A DNA stretch of 8,684 nt from DATJFH01 sp035495815 (GTDB taxonomy: Bacteria; Acidobacteriota; Terriglobia; Bryobacterales; Bryobacteraceae): assembly GCA_035495815.1 (NCBI GenBank), contig DATJFH010000207.1:1-8684 (forward strand), written 5' to 3'. The position numbers were made by a program, and so were the translations under genes. How positions within the stretch are numbered: the first letter of the stretch is position 1; each line of letters opens with the position of its first letter. The notes beneath the pieces are model-generated. The model made no database searches and had not been told where the DNA came from. It saw nothing but the letters and a program-made list of their open reading frames with translations. Of the stretch, positions 1-6,806 are shown piece after piece.

Positions 1-5
1 TTGGA

Positions 6-1416
6 TTAGCGATGTCGAAGCAATTTGTCGATCTCGTCGTAGCCGGTGGGAAGTTCGATTCCCTCGATGGACGATCCGGCTTCGAGCAGCGCGCGGACAG
101 ACTCGGGCGAGCGGAGTTCAGTCCAGTAGGAATCGACGCAAGCTTGACGGCGAGCTGGAGCGCGGTCCTTCCTTGCCCGTCCCTGGCGTTGACAGGCGCG
201 CCACGGGCGATCAGTTCCTTTACGACGTCGGGGCGTGCGCGCCACGCGGCGACGTGCAGTGCCGTACTCTCCTTTGCGATGCCGTAATAGGCGTCTCCTT
301 CATGATAGAGAGCGGTCACGCTTACGCCCAAGTCGAGCAGATTGCGAACACCTGCACGATTCCCCACCCCCGCGAATTCGGCTAGTAGCGTTCCGCCCTC
401 GCGGATCAAATCTGACTTTAGTTGGGGTTCGGCCGCAAGGATCGTACGTACCGTTTCTTTGTGATTGCGCGCGCAGCCAGCGATCAGCGCGTCAACGCCG
501 TCGAAGTTCATCGGAGTTCCGTGCTTCTCGAAGAGATCGAGAGCGTCGGCGCGTCCACGTCGAACGGCAATCCAGATCGCTGACTTGCCTTCGCGGTTCG
601 GAATCGCCGGGTTTGCGCCGTAGTCCAGCAGGAGCTCGATCATTGGCAGTCTGTTGTCGCGGCGGATCGATTGGTGGAGCGCCGTCAGCCCCCAGCCGGT
701 CATCCAGTTCGGATCGGCGCCGTGTTCCAGAATGAGGCGGAGACCCTCCAGATCGTGCCAATCGCACTTTCGCAGGAGCGCCGTCGTGAGACTCCGTTCG
801 TTCAACTTGCCGCTTTCGAGCAGGATCTTCAGGACCGTATTGTCGTAGGTCTCGATGACGTGGTATGCAGTCTCTTCATCATTAGGGTCCGCGCCACGTT
901 CGAGTAACAACTCTGTCAGCCCGGCGTGCCCGGCCACCGCGGCCGCACCGTAGATGGCGGTCTCGAGCAGCGGTCGCGGGTTCGGGTGGTCGATCATTTC
1001 GATCCAGCCCGTGGTGGCACTGGCGCCAGCGTCGAGCAAAGCGCGCGCTGTGCGAATGAAGGCCTCGGACCGGGTGCGGTCGAGCCTGAGGTATCGAGAA
1101 AAGCAGAGATGCGTGAGCGCATCCCAACCCAGAGGCCCGCCCTTGGCCGTGGCGCTGGAAGGGTCGCGCGCGAGGAAAGCGCGGACGGTAGCCTCGTCGG
1201 CGAGGATCGCGGCAGTGTATATGCTGCTCGTCGCAACGTAGGGATACCGGGCGAGGATCCTCTCCGCTTCTCTTCGAGCGTTCCGGATCCGTGCCCATGC
1301 CGGGGCGAGCAGGCGGCTTCGATGAATCGGGAGGCCGCATCATCGAGGGAGGCGACTTTACGGCTCAGCCGCAGCGTCTCGATGTGCCTGGCGAACTTCG
1401 GCCAACTTTCGTGGCC
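6..1416 (-). pseudogene. Ankyrin-repeat protein gene, broken by two frameshifts and lacking its 5' end
   Basis: Read on the minus strand, this stretch encodes an ankyrin-repeat protein, but only with two frame changes. The first segment (about 1416 to 1270) begins GHESWPKFARHIETL and runs through VASLDDAASRFIEAAC to SGTLEE. The second segment (about 1262 to 143) starts AERILARYP and carries the repeats. These include LLLERGADPND, ILEHGADPNW followed by GLTALHQSIRRDN, LLLDYGANPAI, and TALHVAAW with ELIARGAPVNARDGQGRTAL. The third segment (about 142 to 6) reads ACVDSYWTELRSPESVRALL and ends at a TAA. The middle frame has no stop for about 1.1 kb and, if not switched, stays open off the left window edge, so a gene caller may report a partial CDS with a wrong C-terminus. 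Its possible starts (TTG 1039, ATG 997, GTG 937) all lie inside the domain. Relatives I recall have a further N-terminal region before GHESW, and none is readable here. Ankyrin repeats bind proteins; no enzymatic motif is seen. Sequencing or assembly error is the alternative to true decay. Confidence 0.75.
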
Positions 1417-1444
1417 CGGAGTCCGCCTGTTTCAGGCCCGAAAG
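1406..1444. repeat. Imperfect palindrome at the truncated 5' end of the ankyrin pseudogene
   Basis: Outer arms CTTTCG-T-GGCC (1406-1416) and GGCC-CGAAAG (1435-1444) are complementary apart from one extra T. An alternative inner hairpin, GCCTG-TTT-CAGGC, lies at 1425-1437 and shares bases with the outer right arm. The left arm coincides with the first codons of recognisable ankyrin-gene homology (GHESW). The element therefore sits exactly where the gene loses its expected upstream part. It could be a dispersed palindromic repeat or simply a chance hairpin; other copies cannot be checked from this window. Confidence 0.4.
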
Positions 1445-1767
1445 AAGATTCGTTTTGATTCCGCATTGCAGGTGGGCACGGCCCTTCCCGCGGACTGGGT
1501 GTGCCCTGCGCGCTCCGATTTCACTATAGGAAAGAACCTGTTCAAAAATCAAGCCACCATGACCGTAGGCGGCCCACGCGTTCCTGAGTGTCCTACTCGT
1601 CCGCAATGGTCGACTGTTCCGGGTATTGGCCAGTCCGCGTGTCCGGGCACGTTGTCAGGCAGCGATCGCCGGAGGCTTCTCAAGACGGGCCAATCGATTC
1701 TTGTTGAGCAGGACACGCCTCCGCAATGGATGACGTCTTTTGAAGCTCGCGCCCGTTCCGGCCGGGA
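1445..1767. other. Intergenic stretch without a supportable gene
   Basis: No open frame here has recognisable protein content. A minus-strand open frame of 82 codons (1606-1358) and the plus-strand frame crossing the region show no domain and run into the ankyrin pseudogene. The only structure noticed is a 10-base direct repeat, TCCGCAATGG, at 1600-1609 and 1720-1729. Each copy is preceded by a GTGTCCT/AGGACAC heptamer in opposite orientation (1588-1594 and 1710-1716). The region may hold decayed remains of the missing 5' part of the ankyrin gene, but none could be read. Confidence 0.5.
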
Positions 1768-1809
1768 CCTGACTCCTTTCTCACAATTTCACGTTCCCTG
1801 GAGTCAGGG
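1768..1809 (-). terminator. Possible weak stem-loop downstream of feoB
   Basis: A perfect 9-base inverted repeat, CCTGACTCC (1768-1776) and GGAGTCAGG (1800-1808), with a 23-base loop lies 13 bases past the feoB stop codon. Nested in it is a compact hairpin, CCCTG-GAGT-CAGGG, at 1796-1809. No T-run follows on the minus strand, so a classical intrinsic terminator is not supported. It may instead be a 3' end-stabilising or processing hairpin. Confidence 0.3.
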
Positions 1810-1821
1810 CAGCGCAAGGCG

Positions 1822-3711
1822 TCAGCCCATCAAGGTCTTCGCCACGAAAGCGCCCAGGTAGGCCACCGCCGTCATATAGGCGAACTGCACGGCCGGCCAT
1901 TTCCAACTCCCCGTCTCCCGCCGCACGACCGCCACCGTGGACATGCACTGCATGGCGAAGGCGAAGAAGATCAGCAGCGCCACCGCGCCGCCGGGCGTCA
2001 GGTCGCGCCGGATCGCCTCCTGGAGGTTTTGGCTCTTGGCGTCGGGTTCCATGCCGTAGATGGTCCCCAGCGTCCCCACGATCACCTCGCGCGCGGCCAC
2101 GGACGTGATCAGCCCGATTCCGATCTTCCAGTTGAAGCCCAGCGGCCGGATAGCCGGTTCCACCGCATGGCCGAGCCGCCCGATGATGCTGTTCTCGATC
2201 GCCGGCGGCTTGCCGTCCTGCAGCGGCAGATGCGCCAAAATCCAGAGGGCGATCGCCACCCCCAGGATCACCGTGCCCGCCCTTCGCAGGAACACCCTGG
2301 CCCGATCGATGAGGCGGAGCGTCAGCCCGCGCCATGTCGGCCAGCGATAGGGAGGCATCTCCAGGATGAACGGGGCAGGCGCGCTCTTGAGCACCGACGA
2401 TTTCAGCAGTCGCGCCGTAATCACCGCGGCCGCGAATCCCAGTACGTAGAGTCCGATCATCGCCGCGGCCGGGGCGCCGAGGAACCGGCCCACAATGGGG
2501 CGGTCCGGGATGAAGGCGGCAATGATCAGCGTGTAAACAGGCAGGCGCGCCGAACAGGTCATGAACGGCGCGATCATGATGGTGGCAATACGGTCCCGCT
2601 TGTTCTCGATGGTACGCGTCGACATGATGGCCGGCACCGCGCATGCGTAGGCCGACAGCAGTGGGATGAAGGATTTTCCCTGCAGCCCGACCCGCGCCAT
2701 GGTGCGGTCCGCGATCAGGGCGGCGCGCGACAGATATCCGGAATCCTCCAGCACGCCGATGAACAGGAAGAGAATCAGGATCTGCGGCAGGAACACCACC
2801 ACCGATCCGACCCCGCCCCACACGCCCTCGATCAGGAGCGACCGCAACACGGAATCCGGGAGAAGTCCGCTCACCACCGCGCCCGACCAGGCGATCGCAT
2901 CCTTGACTGCATCCATTAACGGAACCGCCGCCGTGAAGATGGTCTGGAACACCGCCACCACCACCAGCAGGAAAACCAGCGGCCCCGCCAGCGGATGCAG
3001 GAAGACCGCGTCCAGCTTACGGGTCCACTCCGGCGGCGCGGGCGCGCGATAGCCGGCGCCGTCGCCGACTCGCGCCGCCCATCGCCGGCACTGGGGAATG
3101 TCGTTGAGCACCGGCAGTTCGATCAGCGGCTGCTTCCGAGCCGCCGCGCTGTTCAAAAAGCGGATGACCGCGTCGACCCCGTCTCCGTGCGAGGCGCTGA
3201 TCAACGCCACCGGAGCGCCCAGTTCGTGCGACAGCGCTTCGACATCCACTTTTCCGCCGCGCCGCTTCAGGTCGTCCGCCATGTTGAGCGCCACCAGGGT
3301 CGGCAAGCCGAGCGCAAGGATGGGAGCGGCCAGCAGCAGGTGCCGGCCCAGATTGGTTGAATCCAAAATCAGGAGAACGGCGTCTGGCCGCGGCATTCCG
3401 GGCTTCAGGCCCTTGAGCACGTCGTGCGTGATCTGCTCGTCTTCCGACCTCGCCGCCAGGCTGTAGAGTCCGGGCAGGTCGATGAGAAGCGCGTGCCGGC
3501 CGTGGTCCAGCTTCACCTTGCCCGAATGCTGCTCCACGGTGACGCCGGGAAAGTTCGCGACTTTCTGGCGCAATCCGGTGAGCCGGTTGAACAGAGTGGA
3601 TTTGCCCGAGTTGGGCGGGCCGATGATCGCGATGACCGGCGACGGCCCTTGAGCATCAGCGGGCGGCTGCAAAACCGGTATCGCCGTTCCGCACGCGTGG
3701 CAATCGCTCAT
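1822..3711 (-). CDS. feoB: Ferrous iron transport protein B (FeoB)
   Basis: FeoB is the inner-membrane ferrous iron permease, with a cytosolic G-protein domain that controls its pore. The 629-residue product has all G motifs: G1 GPPNSGKS (31-38), G2 threonine in GVTVE (57-60), G3 DLPG (78-81), G4 NMAD (143-146) and G5 SAS (172-174). The membrane part begins near residue 243 after KLDAVFLHPLAG. The first Gate region carries CAVPAIMSTRTIENKRDR with the pore-type cysteine at 357. The second Gate region holds GLITSVAAREVIVGTLGTIYG. It is shorter than the roughly 770 residues of the E. coli protein, mostly in the linker and C-terminus, but no core element is missing. An N-terminal CHAC motif (C4, C7) precedes the G domain. 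The ATG overlaps the feoA stop as ATGA, and GGAAGAAG just upstream can serve as ribosome binding site, so the two are translationally coupled. Confidence 0.96.
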   Translation of the reverse strand: MSDCHACGTAIPVLQPPADAQGPSPVIAIIGPPNSGKSTLFNRLTGLRQKVANFPGVTVEQHSGKVKLDHGRHALLIDLPGLYSLAARSEDEQITHDVLKGLKPGMPRPDAVLLILDSTNLGRHLLLAAPILALGLPTLVALNMADDLKRRGGKVDVEALSHELGAPVALISASHGDGVDAVIRFLNSAAARKQPLIELPVLNDIPQCRRWAARVGDGAGYRAPAPPEWTRKLDAVFLHPLAGPLVFLLVVVAVFQTIFTAAVPLMDAVKDAIAWSGAVVSGLLPDSVLRSLLIEGVWGGVGSVVVFLPQILILFLFIGVLEDSGYLSRAALIADRTMARVGLQGKSFIPLLSAYACAVPAIMSTRTIENKRDRIATIMIAPFMTCSARLPVYTLIIAAFIPDRPIVGRFLGAPAAAMIGLYVLGFAAAVITARLLKSSVLKSAPAPFILEMPPYRWPTWRGLTLRLIDRARVFLRRAGTVILGVAIALWILAHLPLQDGKPPAIENSIIGRLGHAVEPAIRPLGFNWKIGIGLITSVAAREVIVGTLGTIYGMEPDAKSQNLQEAIRRDLTPGGAVALLIFFAFAMQCMSTVAVVRRETGSWKWPAVQFAYMTAVAYLGAFVAKTLMG

Positions 3712-3998
3712 TCTTCTTCCCGCTGGGGCGGCCGCAGTTTCAAACAGGCGGCGGTCTCCCGCCGTAGAGCGAACTCCGACCCGTCCACCTGGTAGACTCG
3801 TGGATCGCCGCCCGGCGCCGAACGAGCCGCTACAACTTTAGCGCCCGGTAGAAAACCCAGCTCCATCAGCCGTAAAGCCTGGTCTTCCGGGAGATCGAGC
3901 TGTTCCAGAATGCCATGCTCTCCGCGGCGCAGGTCGGAAAGCGCCTCCGCGCGCGGGATTTCAGGCCCGCGATCGGTTTTGACACTGAGTTGCAGCAT
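3708..3998 (-). CDS. feoA: Ferrous iron transport protein A (FeoA)
   Basis: FeoA is a small cytosolic SH3-like partner needed for FeoB-driven Fe2+ uptake, thought to act on the FeoB G domain or pore. The 96-residue product has the FeoA core: ALSDLRRGEHGILEQL, then ALRLMELGFLPGAKVV, then a strand ending VDGSEFALRRETAACLKL. It is slightly longer than the usual 75-85 residues because of about 18 extra N-terminal residues and a charged C-terminal tail. An in-frame TGA lies directly before the ATG, so this is the most upstream start possible. No good Shine-Dalgarno sequence precedes it, which fits the leaderless transcript predicted from the promoter position. It overlaps feoB by 4 bases and is the first gene of the feo operon. 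No feoC-like gene is present. Confidence 0.93.
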   Translation of the reverse strand: MLQLSVKTDRGPEIPRAEALSDLRRGEHGILEQLDLPEDQALRLMELGFLPGAKVVAARSAPGGDPRVYQVDGSEFALRRETAACLKLRPPQREEE

Positions 3999-4034
3999 TC
4001 AATCCAGTATCGGATTGAAGCTGCTTATTGTCAA
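3998..4034 (-). promoter_or_regulatory. feoA promoter with an overlapping palindromic operator candidate
   Basis: On the minus strand a perfect -35 TTGACA (4029-4034) is followed by a 17-base spacer and a -10 GATACT (4006-4011, 4 of 6 consensus bases). The -10 is the exact centre of a perfect 8-base inverted repeat with arms TTCAATCC (3998-4005) and GGATTGAA (4012-4019). A repressor bound there would block RNA polymerase. The expected start of transcription, seven bases after the -10, is about position 3999, one base before the feoA ATG at 3998. The palindrome does not resemble the canonical Fur box (GATAAT-type repeats), so the regulator is unknown. A DtxR/MntR-type or other metal or redox sensor is an inference only. 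Confidence 0.6.
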
Positions 4035-4122
4035 GATGATGGGAGTGCTATGCCGACTGCGGAAAAGACAGTGAGTTGCATCTCTCAAGGCAAGCCGGGA
4101 TTCGCCCCAGCGCGCCGTTGGC

Positions 4123-4130
4123 CGGATTGA
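4123..4130 (+). promoter_or_regulatory. Possible extra operator half-site (CGGATTGA)
   Basis: The octamer CGGATTGA occurs here and again at 4011-4018, where it forms one arm of the palindrome over the feoA promoter. This copy lies just past the stop codon of the upstream cytochrome-like gene, about 90 bases upstream of the feoA -35 element. It could be an auxiliary half-site for the same regulator, but two copies of an 8-mer in about 120 bases may be chance. Confidence 0.2.
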
Positions 4131-4135
4131 CCCCG

Positions 4136-6805
4136 CTAATTCAGATAAAGGAATTCGTTCGTCGACATCAGGACATGGCACAGGCTCTGCCAGGCTGTGG
4201 CGTGCGCATCCGGCTTGCCAAGCTGCTTTTCCAGATGGGCAAGGTAGGTGAGCGCGGAGTCGATTTCGGCCGCTTCCGGACGGCGTGTCAGCGTCATCAG
4301 GTAAGCTCGTTCCACGCGTTGCGTGTCGGAAAGGCCGGCGTCTTCGAGCAGCCGCTTCGCCAGACCGGCTGCCTGCTCCAGCACGAACCGGCTATTGAGC
4401 ATGAACAGCGCCTGTGGTGCCACGTTGGTGCGTGGACGGCCTTCTCCGGGAGTGGTAGCGTCGCCATAGTCGAAGGTCGCCAGCAAGGTGGGAATGCTGC
4501 CGCGGCGGACCGGGACGTAGAGCGTGCGGCGCTTCAAATCGTCCGGGTTCAGGCTCGGCCGTTTCGTCTTCATGGTTCCCGCGGGTATCAGCGATCCACC
4601 TATCGTGGGATCGAGATTTCCGCTGAGCGCGAGAAAGCTGTCGCGGATCTGTTCGACCGACATGCGCAGCCGCTCGAATCGTGAGATCAGCCGGTTGGCC
4701 GGATCCGCGGCGAGGGCGGCCTCGCCGGCGTGCGTGCTCATCTGGTAGGCGCTCGAGAGCATGATCAGCCGGTGCATGGTCTTGATGGACCAGCCGCTCT
4801 GCACAAACCGGCTGGCCAGGAAGTCCAGCAGCTCCGGATGAGAAGGCTTCTCGCCGGTGCGGCCCCAATTGTTGGGCGTACGCACCAGGGCTTCGCCGAA
4901 GTGGCCCTGCCAGATCCTGTTCATCATGACGCGCGCGGTAAGCGGATTCCCGGGGCTGGTGAGCCACCGGGCCAGCTCCAGCCGTCCGCTGCCCTGGGTC
5001 ACCGGCTGTTGCGCATTGCCCGCCAGAACGATGGGGAACTGCTTGGCCACCGGCTCCCCCGGACTATGCGGGTCGCCGTGCAGGAACACTCTCTGGTCCA
5101 CGGACGGTCCGTCGCAAACCGCGGTCGCCAACGCCGGCGGGGGCGGCAGCGATTTCTCCAGATACTTCCATTCCCTCCGCAGCGTGGCTACACGCGCGCT
5201 TTCGGGAATCTCCATGGGGCCGCCGTTGAAAGTAGCGGCCACATAAAACGGATCTCCCGCATCGGACTTCGGACGCGGCGGCAGATCGCGATCTTCCACT
5301 ACCTCGCTCGCAAACCGCTTACGCCAGCCTTCGAGCTGCTCATCGGCGCGAGTGGCGGCCTTGATGTAGCGTTCCTGATATTCCTTAGCTACCTGCCCGA
5401 TGGTCTCGTCTGTCGCTTCTAGCCACTTTTTCAGGTAACCTTCCCTGGCCTTTTCGCCGGCGGACCGCAGCCAGCGGACCCACTTCTCGACGGCGGCCGA
5501 ATCGGGCTTGACGCCCTTGCGTTCCACCTGCCAGGCGGCCGTGAGGAACTCAGCCACTTTCGTACGCAGCATTCCGTTCTCGCGGGCCCAATCTTCGGCC
5601 AGCGCTTCCTCCATCTCGAGCTGCTTGCCGTACATGCGCCAGCGATGCGCCTGATAGCGCCCGTACTCGTCCGGGTCGAGCGGCGCATCGTACAGATACG
5701 ACACTGCGCCGGGACGGCCGAGATTGCGGTAGATGCTGGTGCTGGCGAAGATCGAGGCCAAAGCGTAGTAGTCCCTGGTGAGGATCGGGTCGAACTTGTG
5801 ATCGTGGCAGCGCGCGCAGGCCACGGTGAGTCCCAGGAACGCTTTGGTCGTGGTGTCGATCTGCTCGTCCACCACGTCGTAGATGGCCTTGACGCGGTCC
5901 TGTTGCGCCAGCGGCTTGGGACCGAGCGCCAGGAAGCCGGTCGCGACCAGAGCCTTCGATCCCGGCAGCAGATCGCCGGCGAGCTGCTCGGTGATGAACC
6001 GGTCATAAGGCAGATCGTCGTTGAAGGCCTTCAGCACGTAATCGCGATAGCGCCACGCATTGGGGTAGATGTGGTCTTCGTCCATGCCGGTGGAATCGGC
6101 GAAACGGGCCAGGTCCAGCCAGTGGCGTCCCCAACGCTCGCCATAGTGCGGCGAGGCCAGCAGGCGGTCGACCACCTTGGCGAACGCCTCCTTGGAATTG
6201 TCGGCCAGGAAGTCGTCGATTTCCCGGGTTGTAGGCGGCAGGCCGATGAGGTCGTAGGTAGCCCGCCGCAGAAGGGTCAGCCTGGAGGCCTGAGCGGCCG
6301 GCGCGATTCCCTCCTTTTCCAGCCTGGCCAGGATGAAGCGATCTATCGGGCTCCGAGCCCATTTCTCATTCCTGACCTTCGGCGGAGCGTAATCTTTGAC
6401 GGGCTGAAATGCCCAGTGCTCTTTTTCGTTGTGAGGCAGGCGGGTCGCCGGCCCGGACTGCGCAGGCGCGCCTGGGCCGCTTGCGCCAACCGCGCCCATC
6501 TCGATCCAGGATTTCAGGTCGGCAAGTTCCTGGCCGGCCAGCTTTCCGGCCGGCGGCATCTTGATCTTCTCCGTGTAGAGGACGGCCTGAAAAAGCCGGC
6601 TGTGCTCGACGTCGCCCGGCACAACCACTTTCGGAAAGTCCGCCGGGTTCGACAGGTTCAGCCCGCTCATCTGGACCTTCGCGCCGTGACACTCGTAACA
6701 CTTGGCCGCAAACAGCGGGCGGACTTTCTTCTCGAAAAATTCCAGCTTTTCCGCGGACTGGGCGAGCAGCGGGACCGCGGCCAGCAATGCCATCAGCGGT
6801 TTCAT
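4136..6805 (-). CDS. Exported c-type cytochrome-like protein, PSCyt1-DUF1549-DUF1553
   Basis: This is a large secreted protein of the family described from Planctomycetes and Solibacter-type acidobacteria; its biochemical role is unproven. Counting from the ATG at 6805 (889 residues), a signal peptide (MKPLMALLAAVPLLAQSA) is followed by the PSCyt1 domain with haem c motif CYECH (36-40) and a possible axial methionine in IKMPPAGKL. DUF1549 spans roughly 131-342, from HWAFQPV through RFILARLEKEG and HYGERWGRHWLDLARF to a second haem motif, CARCHDHKFDP (330-334). DUF1553 begins near 605 (ELARWLTSPGNPLTARVMMN) and includes PSHPELLDFLASRF. The middle (about 370-520) is charged and helical. An in-frame TTG three codons upstream (6814) would overlap the DUF1501 gene. 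AGGGG lies at good spacing for that TTG, while the ATG gives the cleaner signal peptide. The TGA-C-ATG junction with the upstream gene implies coupled translation. A periplasmic redox or glycan-related role with the DUF1501 partner is inference. Confidence 0.9.
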   Translation of the reverse strand: MKPLMALLAAVPLLAQSAEKLEFFEKKVRPLFAAKCYECHGAKVQMSGLNLSNPADFPKVVVPGDVEHSRLFQAVLYTEKIKMPPAGKLAGQELADLKSWIEMGAVGASGPGAPAQSGPATRLPHNEKEHWAFQPVKDYAPPKVRNEKWARSPIDRFILARLEKEGIAPAAQASRLTLLRRATYDLIGLPPTTREIDDFLADNSKEAFAKVVDRLLASPHYGERWGRHWLDLARFADSTGMDEDHIYPNAWRYRDYVLKAFNDDLPYDRFITEQLAGDLLPGSKALVATGFLALGPKPLAQQDRVKAIYDVVDEQIDTTTKAFLGLTVACARCHDHKFDPILTRDYYALASIFASTSIYRNLGRPGAVSYLYDAPLDPDEYGRYQAHRWRMYGKQLEMEEALAEDWARENGMLRTKVAEFLTAAWQVERKGVKPDSAAVEKWVRWLRSAGEKAREGYLKKWLEATDETIGQVAKEYQERYIKAATRADEQLEGWRKRFASEVVEDRDLPPRPKSDAGDPFYVAATFNGGPMEIPESARVATLRREWKYLEKSLPPPPALATAVCDGPSVDQRVFLHGDPHSPGEPVAKQFPIVLAGNAQQPVTQGSGRLELARWLTSPGNPLTARVMMNRIWQGHFGEALVRTPNNWGRTGEKPSHPELLDFLASRFVQSGWSIKTMHRLIMLSSAYQMSTHAGEAALAADPANRLISRFERLRMSVEQIRDSFLALSGNLDPTIGGSLIPAGTMKTKRPSLNPDDLKRRTLYVPVRRGSIPTLLATFDYGDATTPGEGRPRTNVAPQALFMLNSRFVLEQAAGLAKRLLEDAGLSDTQRVERAYLMTLTRRPEAAEIDSALTYLAHLEKQLGKPDAHATAWQSLCHVLMSTNEFLYLN

Positions 6806-6806
6806 G

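Noticed and set aside
1358..1606. Small minus-strand open frame of 82 codons upstream of the ankyrin pseudogene
   Set aside because: It reads into the pseudogene in the wrong frame, has no known motif, and does not supply the missing ankyrin N-terminus.
926..1861. Long plus-strand open frame of 311 codons across the ankyrin pseudogene and the intergenic region
   Set aside because: It lies antisense to readable ankyrin coding sequence, has no recognisable domain, and its arginine- and proline-rich composition is typical of a mirror frame in GC-rich DNA.
1781..2821. Minus-strand open frame of 346 codons in another frame over feoB, and the plus-strand frame 2029-2919
   Set aside because: Both overlap the membrane and Gate regions of feoB, which are clearly coding. 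The arginine/glycine/proline-rich product is a shadow.
3998..4019. Fur box over the feoA promoter
   Set aside because: The palindrome arms (TTCAATCC / GGATTGAA) do not match the GATAAT-type repeats of Fur sites. It is listed only as an operator of unknown regulator.
4035..4135. Possible intrinsic terminator between the cytochrome-like gene and feoA
   Set aside because: Only very short stems (three to four bases) were found and none is followed by a T-run, so read-through cannot be excluded and no terminator is called.
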